From: Gonocerus acuteangulatus | Lineage: Eukaryota; Arthropoda; Insecta; Hemiptera; Coreidae | DNA length: 64,000 nt | Reading direction: 5' to 3' | Assembly (NCBI GenBank): GCA_946811695.1 | Contig: OX328124.1 | Location: forward strand, 27,733,448 to 27,797,447 | Part shown: piece by piece, positions 55,490-64,000 of the stretch | Layout: each line of letters begins with the position of its first letter | Position numbering within the stretch: position 1 is the stretch's first letter | The notes under the pieces: model-generated | The model's database searches: none | What the model saw: only the letters and a program-made list of their open reading frames with translations | Told to the model about the DNA's origin: nothing | Translations under genes and position numbers: made by a program

Positions 55490-56306
55490 AATATATTTTC
55501 TCCTATACCTCCTAATATTCTTCCTTATAATACATTCAATATTGTTCCTGATACAATCTTCAATATCCTTCCTAAAAACAACTTCTATGTCCTTCCTAAT
55601 GCTACCTTCTATATCCTTCCTAATACCAATTTCAATTTTCTTCCTAATGCTACCTTCTATATCCCTCCTAATACCACCTTCTACATCCTTCCTAATACCA
55701 CGTTCAATATCCTTCCTATTACTGCCTTCTATACCCTTCCTTATGCTACCTTCTGTATCCTTCCTAATACCACCTTCTCTTTCCTTCCTAATGCTACCTT
55801 CTATAACCTTCCTAATACCATCTTCAATATTCTTCCAAAAACCACCTTCTGTATCCTTCCTAATACCACCTTCTCTCTCCTTCCTAATGCTACCTTCTAT
55901 AACCTTCCTAATACCATCTTCAATATCCTTCCAAAAACCACCTTCTATATCCTTCCTAAAAACAACTTCTGTATCCTTCCTAATACCACCTTCTCTTTCC
56001 TTCCTAATGCTACCTTCTATAACCTTCCTAATACCATCTTCAATATCCTTCCAAAAACCACCTTCTATATCCTTCCTAATACCACTTTCAATATCCGTCC
56101 TAGTGCCACCTTCTATATCCTTCCTAATACCACTTGCAATATCCTTCCTAATACCACCTTCTATATCCTTCCTAATACCACCTTCTATATCCTTCCTATT
56201 ACCACCTTCTATATCCTTCCTATTAGCACCTTCAATATCCTTCCTTTTTACCACCTTCAATATCCTTCCTTATACCTCCTTCAGAATCCTTTCTAATACC
56301 ATCTTC
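55490..56306. repeat. 24-bp degenerate minisatellite, ~34 copies (left part)
   Basis: Unit 'ccttctatatccttcctaat' + 'acca'. Because 24 is a multiple of three, long frames stay open on both strands: on the minus strand about 259 codons of an eight-residue motif KDIEGGIR, on the plus strand about 282 codons of ISFLIPPS. The repeat continues after the Tc1 element at 57879. Near 56249 an extra base shifts the minus-strand frame. A protein made of such repeats is possible but nothing supports it: no signal peptide, no splice sites, and the frames follow from the repeat length. Confidence 0.92.
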
Positions 56307-56308
56307 TA

Positions 56309-57876
56309 CAGTGCTGTGAAAACATATAGACACAGGGGAAAAAGGTACTATTTGAATTCATTTAAGTCATTTGTTTTGAAATTTTTCTAACAAAAGATAT
56401 TATTTAATGTTTACCTAAATGATTTGTAACAATTTTGATAAAAAAAATTAATGATATTGTTAGGATTTGCTTCATTTGATACAAAATAACAAAAAACAAC
56501 CTTGGAAAAAGTATAAACTCAAAGATTTTCTGACTCTTTAATGAGTAAATTCTTCTCAATAATGACATGTTATGCCATGTTTCTTAATTACCTCCAAGAG
56601 TCCTTTGACGAAACTTCTTACTAAATTAATTTAAGTGCTCTCTGGTATATTTTCCCAAGCTTGTGTTATCCTTTCTTTGAGCTCGTCAATATTTTGGATT
56701 TCTGGCTTCAAAAAGTCATAGACTTCTCTTGCCATAATTCTCCACCAATTTTCTATCGGATTGAGATCCGGACTAAGGGCTGGCCAATATAAAATGTTGA
56801 TTTCAAAATCCTAAAACCGTTGTTTTGTAGCCCATGTAGCATGAATCGGCGCGTTTTTCTGCTGAGAAATGATTATTTCTTCTTCCAACATCGTAATAAA
56901 CGGCAAAAGGAACTCTGCCAAATCATTTTGAGAAGTAATTTCTTCATTTTTCCAGAAATAAATGCAATTCGAGGTTTTCCCTTTTCATTAAACGCAGTCC
57001 ATACCCATGACTCCGCTACTTCAATGCGACCGTCTTGAAAAAAAATTCTAAAGTCATGCCAGTAATCATTTAAATCATCTGAACCATCAATTATAAGATT
57101 TTTTTCGTCACTAAAAATAACGCTTGACCATTTTTTGGCTATTTTGAATATGATTTTCAGCGAACTGCAGTCGTCACTGCAAATGATGTTTCTTGAGCTG
57201 TGTTTTTCGCATTATCTTACAATATTTCAAGAACTGTGATTCCATTATCCAATTCCTCATCAAGCTAGCATCACATGCTAAATTAAATCCCCCCAAAATC
57301 TCCCTCAAATCGCTCTCAAAACCGTCCGTTTCACTTGCTTCAAAAAATTTGGAGGACTTCATCTTCTTTTATTTTTCCCGTAATTGTGTTGGCTGCAACT
57401 TTAAAAGTTATTCGTCACTCCTTGGGAGGGGTTTTGCTCACGAACCATTTGTCTCTGGGTCAACCCACCTCTTCTTAGGTCTATAATTCTTTGTTTCTCC
57501 ACTTCCGTGAGTTGACTTCCATGCAACATTATTTAAAAAAAAAAAATCTAATTCACAGGAATCGCCACTGCTTAAAAACCAATCCCATGTACTCTCCCTT
57601 CAACAGTTATAAGAAAACTGATGTGGTAATAATCCATTAGTACACCTGACAATAAACAATTAATATTGAGTTTATACTTATTCACAGCGTAAACATGGTT
57701 TTTTGACGAAATCTGATTACCGTAGATTATCAAACAAATCAAAGGCCATTTAAAGCTTCATGGCAATCTAATAACATAAAAAACAATCACAAAAAATTAT
57801 TGTGCAATGAATTCACTTATAAATTTAATAAATACTTTGATTTTATAAGTTGAGTTTATAATTTTTCACAGGACTG
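56309..57876 (-). mobile_element. Tc1-like DNA transposon inserted in the 24-bp minisatellite
   Basis: Ends 'CAGTGCTGTGAAAA' (left) and, complemented, 'CAGTCCTGTGAAAA' (right), flanked by TA at 56307-56308 and 57877-57878. Length 1568 bp, normal for the family. Removing it restores the unit across the junction ('ccatcttcTA' + 'tatccttgttaatacc'), proof that the array is older. The transposase on the minus strand is dead (next entry). Confidence 0.95.
56556..57529 (-). pseudogene. Tc1-like transposase, inactivated
   Basis: Reading right to left: start 'MLHGSQLTEVEKQRIIDL' + 'RRGG' (first helix-turn-helix), 'VLQIF'-region sequence, 'LQFAENH', then 'SSVIFSDEKN' with the first catalytic Asp, 'ESWVWTAFNEKGKPR', 'LAEFLLPF', 'QQKNAPIHAT', 'LYWPALSPDLNPIENWWRI' with the catalytic Glu region, and 'FVKGLLEVIKKHG' before the final stop. 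Family members have Q-Q-D-N-A at the second catalytic Asp; here it is Lys. There are also several frameshifts and stops (after VTNNF, after HHLQ, near GKM, after TKQRF and before INLV). About 325 codons in total, near the usual 340. Catalytically dead. Confidence 0.92.
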
Positions 57877-57878
57877 TA

Positions 57879-57995
57879 TATCCTTGTTAATACCACCGTC
57901 TATATCCTTCCTAATATCACATTCTGTGTCCTTCCTAATACCACCTTCTATACGCTTGATAATACCACCGTCTATATCCTATATCTTCAATATCC
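57879..57995. repeat. 24-bp minisatellite, right part
   Basis: Four to five further units ('tatatccttcctaatatcac', 'attctgtgtccttcctaata') directly after the Tc1 element; on the minus strand the KDIEGGI-type motif continues in frame. Confidence 0.9.
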
Positions 57996-58000
57996 CAAAA

Positions 58001-59706
58001 CATATATTTTCTCAAATGCCAAACCGTAACTAATTACCGTAATTAAATTATAAAGTAACATAATTACATTCTCATCAGATTACTTGGAAAAAAATTATTG
58101 GCTGAACTGTACAAATAGCGCTGGGATCAGCCAACTAGAAAAACCACGTTTGGTCCCAAGACGTTTTAAATAGGTACTACAGAAGAAATCTCTTGAATCT
58201 CAGAAGAAATCCGGAACTTACTAGCTATGTTTGAAAATTACGGCTATAAATATTTCTAAGTTGTCAACCTTATAAAGTCAACACGCCATGTTTTCTCAGC
58301 TTGTATTAGAACTTACCTCGCCGGCTTACCAGGGTCAACTTTCTTTACACATTCTTGTACCTTGCATTATTGATGTTACAAACGGAGAGTTATGAGATTA
58401 ATGTATTTCCTTGAAGCTAGAATTGTGATTACTGAATATGAGTCTCCATTTAGTTGGCGGTTTTTCTTTATCCTTATATGATGTCGGTCCCTTGACACAA
58501 ATGGCTGACATCAGTATGGTAACCATGAGAATTCAAAACCATTTGTCTAACATGTACATACTTAAAAATAATTCTTCTGAAAAATGACCCGATATATTTT
58601 TTCCACTTTTTCTTATTCTCCCCTGCCATAAAAAGAAATGAGTAAAACTAATCGTGTGAATAAATATTAATCTGTTCACGGATTGAACAATTTTTAATAC
58701 AATTTAATACATATAAAGAGTTTTTTAACTGAAACCATGACGATAAGCGTTGTTGTCGTCAATATTTTACTTAAAAAAGTATTATTATTTATTTAATGCT
58801 TACATGATTTGAATATTTTAACATGGGGGTTACTATATGTATAATTATGTTTGTCTCCTAGAGTTAGTTGGTTTAATATAGAAACAATTCTTAAATGGAT
58901 ACAACATCTTTAATGTATGTTCTAAATTAACACTATAATACCAAATCAGTATTGGTTAAACTCTAGACTAAGACAATGAACAAAAAACATGGTTACAAAT
59001 ATTACCTTAATAAAATATTTTTAAGTTTAAATTTAACTGAAACAAAAAGTTTTATAACATGCATTTGTCGTTAGGATTATTTATATCTGTCTACATAACT
59101 TGTTATAAAGAGTATTACCAATAAAAACCTTGTAACGTACATTTAGCCTTTTAAGTAAGTTGAAACACATTTAAAAAATCAGTTTTAAATATTTTTACCG
59201 AATTAATCGCATTTACATTAATAAATCATTCGATCCAAAAATAACTTTGTTTCTTCTTAAGTATGTTCTGTATGAAACTACTATTTATTATTACAGATAT
59301 TTACAAAAATCTTATTGATGTTTTCCTGGCCAAAACCCAACTATTCCCTCGCTATTTATTATTAGGTCTTTCGATCATTTCTTTCACTTATCAATGTTCT
59401 GTATGAAACTGTTGTTAATGTACACATAAAAAAAAATGTGTTATAACCTATTTTGATGATGTAATATTTTATTTACTGAGTGTATATTTTTTTTTTATTG
59501 AAGAAGAGTGTCAAAGAGGTTGTCGAAACGTCCAAAATATATATCAGCGATCTCCTCTAAATGAAGTCCAAAATATAGATTTATTCAAAAATCTGTCTGT
59601 TTTTGTTTGTATCCGAATCCTTAATATCCCCACTAGCGTGTTACGCTTTTGAGATTACACAAATAACAGTATCTTCAGCTGGTAAAAATTGTTAAATGTG
59701 TAAATG
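58001..59706. other. AT-rich intergenic stretch
   Basis: No genes. 'tctcccctgccataaaaaga' near 58618 resembles the sequence after the hammerhead-like motif at 13.3 kb. 'aatgttctgtatgaaac' occurs twice (near 59262 and 59393). At 59500-59542 'attgaagaagagtg ... ttgtcgaaacgtcc' has hammerhead-like GAAACGTC but no good core or stem II. Confidence 0.4.
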
Positions 59707-59709
59707 TAA

Positions 59710-60292
59710 GGCGCGGTGCACACTGCAGAAACTTGTTTCATGAAACTGATTTTATGAAATGGGTTTCAAGAAAAACCGTTTCATTGAAACGTACACATAG
59801 TAGCAACGGTTTCCTATCAGTTTCGTGATGATTTCTGAAGACGATGTGCTTGTGTTGTGGTGGTGGCTAAGAAATAAAAAAAAAAACAATCACTGGGTTC
59901 AGACGTTGATTGGGGATAGGCAACACAACTGTTTTGTTGTAGCTCACGAACTAAGCAGATATCTTGATAATTTAATGCATTTTTTTAGGATATCGAAGCA
60001 AATTTTGATCGCTTATTAGAACTAATAACAAAGGACACAACGGGATGTTAGCTCTGCGTACTGAGGGAATATTAACAATTACACTGAGGTAAGGGCATAT
60101 GGGATGAAGAAACGTGAAACTGAAGTAACAGGAAACCGATGTAACGAATTTCTTGAAACCCCGTTTTCTGAAATAAATTAAACTGAAGTTTCTTGAAACG
60201 CCTATGGTTATCTATCTGCGTCAAGCACCTTTAGTTTCAAGTTTCAAGAAAACCAGTTTCATGAAAAAAGCTTCTCCAGTTTGCACCTCGCC
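59710..60292 (+). mobile_element. PIF/Harbinger-type element, short derivative
   Basis: Ends 'GGCGCGGTGCACACTGCAGA' and, complemented, 'GGCGAGGTGCAAACTGGAGA', with three-base TAA duplications at 59707-59709 and 60293-60295, the usual target duplication of this superfamily. Subterminal 'tttcatgaaac' and 'tttcaagaaa' words recur at both sides. It contains the start of a transposase (next entry). 583 bp: an internally deleted derivative. Confidence 0.88.
59825..60019 (+). pseudogene. PIF/Harbinger transposase N-terminal remnant
   Basis: The frame reads 'RNKKKNNHWVQTLIGDRQHN', then 'CFVVAHELSRYLDNLMHFFR' and 'ISKQ', like the N-terminus of Harbinger transposases (WVHPLLRxRxxxGxFxxLxxELxxDxxKFxxFxRMSxxxFDxLL). 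After ISKQ a one-base shift leads into 'NFDRLLELITKDTTG', showing the original continuation 'FDxLLxLI'. The DDE nuclease domain is absent. Confidence 0.8.
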
Positions 60293-60398
60293 TAAGTGTT
60301 CAAGTTATGGGTGGATTCAATGGGGAATAATACTTGATATCAACGGAAATGAAATGTTTCGAGAAAAAGAGTGTTTATGATCGAAAAATAATATTCAT

Positions 60399-62263
60399 GA
60401 CGTAGGTGAGTATAGTGTTTATATTTAGGCTATCCTTCCCTTAGAACTCTAGTATATCGTGACGTAGGTGAGTATAGTGTTTATATTTAGGCTATCCTTC
60501 CCTTAGAACTCTAGTATATCGTGACGTAGGTGAGTATAGTGTTTATATTTAGGCTATCCTTCCCTTAGAACTCTAGTATATCGTGACGTAGGTGAGTATA
60601 GTGTTTATATTTAGGCTATCCTTCCCTTAGAACTCTAGTATATCGTGACGTAGGTGAGTATAGTGTTTATATTTGACTATCCTTCCCTTAGAACTCTAGT
60701 ATATCGTGACGTAGGTGAGTATAGTGTTTATATTTAGGCTATCCTTCCCTTAGAACTCTAGTATATCGTGACGTAGGTGAGTATAGTGTTTATATTTAGG
60801 CTATCCTTCCCTTAGAACTCTAGTATATCGTGACGTAGGTGAGTATAGTGTTTATATTTAGGCTATCCTTCCCTTAGAACTCTAGTATATCATGACGTAG
60901 GTGAGTATAGTGTTTATATTTAGGCTATCCTTCCCTTAGAACTCTAGTATATCGTGACGTAGGTGAGTATAGTGTTTATATTTAGGCTATCCTTCCCTTA
61001 GAACTCTAGTATATCGTGACGTAGGTGAGTATAGTGTTTATATTTAGGCTATCCTTCCCTTAGAACTCTAGTATATCGTGACGTAGGTGAGTATAGTGTT
61101 TATATTTAGGCTATCCTTCCCTTAGAACTCTAGTATATCGTGACGTAGGTGAGTATAGTGTTTATATTTAGGCTATCCTTCCCTTAGAACTCTAGTATAT
61201 CGTGACGTAGGTGAGTATAGTGTTTATATTTAGGCTATCCTTCCCTTAGAACTCTAGTATATCGTTACGTAGGTGAGTATAGTGTTTATATTTAGGCTAT
61301 CCTTCCCTTAGAACTCTAGTATATCGTGACGTAGGTGAGTATAGTGTTTATATTTAGGCTATCCTTCCCTTAGAACTCTAGTATATCGTGACGTAGGTGA
61401 GTATAGTGTTTATATTTAGGCTATCCTTCCCTTAGAACTCTAGTATATCGTGACGTAGGTGAGTATAGTGTTTATATTTAGGCTATCCTTCCCTTAGAAC
61501 TCTAGTATATCGTGACGTAGGTGAGTATAGTGTTTATATTTAGGCTATCCTTCCCTTAGAACTCTAGTATATCGTGACGTAGGTGAGTATAGTGTTTATA
61601 TTTAGGCTATCCTTCCCTTAGAACTCTAGTATATCGTGACGTAGGTGAGTATAGTGTTTATATTTAGGCTATCCTTCCCTTAGAACTCTAGTATATCGTG
61701 ACGTAGGTGAGTATAGTGTTTATATTTAGGCTATCCTTCCCTTAGAACTCTAGTATATCGAGACGTAGGTGAGTATAGTGTTTATATTTAGGCTATCCTT
61801 CCCTTAGAACTCTAGTATATCGTGACGTAGGTGAGTATAGTGTTTATATTTAGGCTATCCTTCCCTTAGAACTCTAGTATATCGTGACGTAGGTGAGTAT
61901 AGTGTTTATATTTAGGCTATCCTTCCCTTAGAACTCTAGTATATCGTTACGTAGGTGAGTATAGTGTTTATATTTAGGCTATCCTTCCCTTAGAACTCTA
62001 GTATATCGTGACGTAGGTGAGTATAGTGTTTATATTTAGGCTATCCTTCCCTTAGAACGCTAGTATATCGAGACGTAGGTGAGTATAGTGTTTATATTTA
62101 GGCTATCCTTCCCTTAGAACTCTAGTATATCGTGACGTAGGTGAGTATAGTGTTTATATTTCGGCTATCCTTCCCTTAGAACTCTAGTATATCGTGACGT
62201 AGGCGAGTATAGTGTTTATAGTTAGGCTATCCTTCCCTTAGAACTCTAGTATATCGTGACGTT
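60399..62263. repeat. 62-bp minisatellite, 30 copies
   Basis: Unit 'gacgtaggtgagtatagtgt' + 'ttatatttaggctatccttc' + 'ccttagaactctagtatatcgt' (62 bp). Exact 62-base spacing from 60399 to 62258, with one 1-bp deletion (about 60674). Copies are almost identical; rare variants are catgac, gttacg, cgagac. No higher-order order evident except cgttacg/cgagacg near 61264-62070. Noncoding. Very recent expansion. Confidence 0.98.
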
Positions 62264-62400
62264 AAAAGTGGTCCGTCTCTGGGTGTTTGTCGGAATATTA
62301 TTTGACTTTTAAGTTGGATGTTAATTATGATGCACATCTCCAATCCGTAGTCGATCGAGACCTATTTCTTCCCGTGTGCTTTTTTTTTGACTGCATTGTT

Positions 62401-62540
62401 TTTATGATTACGATGCTTGGATTATGATTACGATGCTTGGATTATGATTACGATGCTTGGATTATGATTACGATGCTTGGATTATGATTACGATGCTTAG
62501 ATTATGATTACGATGCTTGGATTATGATTACGATGCTTGG
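62401..62540. repeat. 20-bp tandem repeat, 7 copies
   Basis: Unit 'attatgattacgatgcttgg' in register from 62401 to 62540, one copy with 'ttag'. It lies 138 bp after the 62-bp array. Confidence 0.98.
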
Positions 62541-63640
62541 ATTCTCTGAGGTCTTGTTGAACCTTCCTACTTTCTCCCGTTTAATCAATAGTGGCTGATA
62601 GATTTCTTCACCTTCAGCAGAGGTGCATAAAATTTCCGTTAGTTTTAGATGCAGCTTTCGACGCTTACATCGAGCTCTCTTGATGACTTTAGCTCAATTA
62701 AAATTCATATCAGGGATTCAATTGGAGAAGTTCAAATCTTCACATCGTTTATATTCTTGCTACTATTAAAATGAATGAATGTTTAATTATCTTTCATGGA
62801 AATAGCTTTAACATGAAAGTACACCGTATAAACATTAAAGAAACTAAATGCATAAAAGTAAGCTGTGTGGGATTTCTGGTAATTTGAGCTTGAGCCATTT
62901 AAGGTGTTCAATTTTACGTATCTGGGTGGATGACGGCGGAAAACTAGCTATCAACGTCGTTAAGATGGAAATGAAGGTTTAGGAAAAATGTTACTTGACG
63001 AGTAGTGAAATTAGACAGATGTCAGTCTTATAACAATGTTTCACCGGCGGAAATCGCCCGAAAAATAATGTGATTGCTAGGTATATGAATTGAACCGATA
63101 TCTTTAACTGTTTCTGAAAATACTATAAAGATCTAGATTTTTTCTTTCGAAAACATATAATCCACCTGATTTGGAAATTATTCCACTTGTTACACATTTG
63201 TCAAAAATAATATATCTTAAATGTCAAATGAAAACTTTTATTCTTATTCCGGGACACATGGCTCTCAGAAATATTTTGGGATTGACTGCATCGGGTTAAA
63301 ATAATATGAAATATAAAATTAATGTTATTTGAAAAAATATTTAATTACCAGAGCTTGAACAGAAACATGACAAGAAGGGGCGAAACTTCCAGAAATCAAA
63401 AGTGGTAGAAGAATGGGGATTTAATGGTTTCTAGGTTCGTATTATGGCAGAGGTAAAGACTTCCTTTGCGAGGTGACACGGATGACAAGATTTTGCTCGT
63501 GAGAAAGAAAAGTGACACAACTCATAAAAATTCATTTTTATTTCAGAAATATATTCGTTTGTGGTTTGCCTTGCAACAAAAAAATTGACGTAAGGATATC
63601 TCAGCGGGTGGCCGCAAGATCGCGTTATGTATTATTTTCT
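62541..63640. other. Intergenic stretch
   Basis: No gene recognised; short frames near 63512-63842 overlap the inverted-repeat structure that follows. Confidence 0.4.
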
Positions 63641-63748
63641 ATAGCTCAGATGGTGAACGGTGGAAGCAGGAACAGTGGAAGAGGTACGAAGACAAGGTAT
63701 AGTTGGGATTCGGCTAGGAGACAAACGTCAGACTTTCAGGAAGAAATC

Positions 63749-63801
63749 TGTATTTGGACGTTTCGGCTGCACATTGGCAGCCTTCTTCAGCCAAAAAATA
63801 C
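63749..63801 (-). ncRNA. Hammerhead-like ribozyme core (copy 3)
   Basis: Minus strand: CTGAAGA, A, GGCTGC-CAATGT-GCAGCC (6-bp stem II), GAAAC directly followed by GTC. Stem III would have only A-U and C-G without a loop, the form thought to work as a dimer through the self-complementary ACGT. Stem I: GTATTT and AAATAC can pair on the outside with a bulge near the core. One extra base before stem II, as in the other two copies. Confidence 0.4.
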
Positions 63802-63881
63802 AACTTATAAGTAAAAAAAATAAATATACAACTTGCAAGTAAAAAACAGGCAGAAATGGGTGTAGTATATACATCAAGACA

Positions 63882-63926
63882 ATAAATTTTAACCAATCTT
63901 ATTTTTAAAGATTGGTTAAAATTTAT
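63882..63926. repeat. 19-bp perfect hairpin
   Basis: 'ataaattttaaccaatctt' pairs exactly with 63908-63926 around the loop ATTTTTA. Confidence 0.95.
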
Positions 63927-64000
63927 CGTCCCAACTATCCCAACTATACCTTGTCTTCGTATCTCTGCATCGGCTAACTATCTCCATCTTCACAGTGGAA

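Larger units (their letters stand above)
63685..63961. mobile_element. Inverted-repeat structure with hammerhead-like motif, near window end
   Basis: 'tacgaagacaaggtatagtt' + 'ggga' (63685-63708) is exactly complementary to 63938-63961. Between them are a hammerhead-like motif (minus strand), a doubled 'acaactt..aagtaaaaaa' and a 19-bp perfect hairpin. The arms may extend past 63961 with less similarity. Penelope-like elements have terminal regions with hammerhead motifs and inverted repeats, so this may be one such end; the rest is outside the window. Confidence 0.55.

Noticed and set aside
59500..59542. Hammerhead-like GAAACGTC with upstream GAAGA
   Set aside because: The core begins TTGAAGA instead of CTGANGA and stem II does not pair.

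Overview
This is a eukaryotic, repeat-dominated, AT-rich nuclear window with no intact protein-coding gene that I can defend. The retroelement remnants (jockey-type LINE reverse transcriptase and C-terminal pieces), tRNA-derived SINEs, Tc1, pogo and PIF/Harbinger remnants, and many long (TA)n tracts fit an arthropod genome best, perhaps a crustacean or hemipteran. The species cannot be named from the sequence. The 200-base N gap at 49001-49200 shows this is a draft scaffold.

Layout. 0.3-8 kb: three copies of dispersed elements built as [GTCCGAC-type left end] - body - (TA)n - [about 120 bp right end with hairpin and CTAA]; they resemble non-autonomous Helitron/Helentron-like elements. 9-13 kb: two small inverted-repeat elements, a SINE, a LINE C-terminus and a 1-kb TA-flanked element. 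13.2-23.2 kb: a hammerhead-like RNA motif, a SINE, a 255-bp duplication, a degraded LINE, a 966-bp inverted-repeat element holding thirteen 42-bp repeats and a second hammerhead-like motif, and a 123-bp repeat array with a four-unit higher-order structure. 24.3-27.3 kb: a 49-bp minisatellite of about 60 copies. 28-39 kb: MITE pairs, a LINE end with a SINE inserted just past its stop codon, a fold-back element with a SINE inside, a LINE insertion with an inverted 5' part, and a PIF/Harbinger remnant. 40-46.8 kb: degenerate repeats, one good candidate exon (42355-42423), and strong hairpins. 46.8-55.3 kb: more Helitron-like copies, one invaded by both a SINE and a LINE, and a (TA)n tract apparently invaded by a pogo-like element and a MITE. 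55.5-58 kb: a 24-bp repeat split by a dead Tc1 element. 59.7-62.5 kb: a PIF/Harbinger derivative, a 62-bp x 30 minisatellite and a 20-bp x 7 repeat. 63.7-64 kb: an inverted-repeat structure with a third hammerhead-like motif, cut by the window end.

There is no operon or pathway here. The biology is that of competing mobile elements: TA-target DNA transposons sit in (TA)n tracts, SINEs sit in LINEs and fold-back elements, and tandem arrays grow inside or beside transposons. Several nesting events can be ordered from target-site duplications read directly in the sequence.
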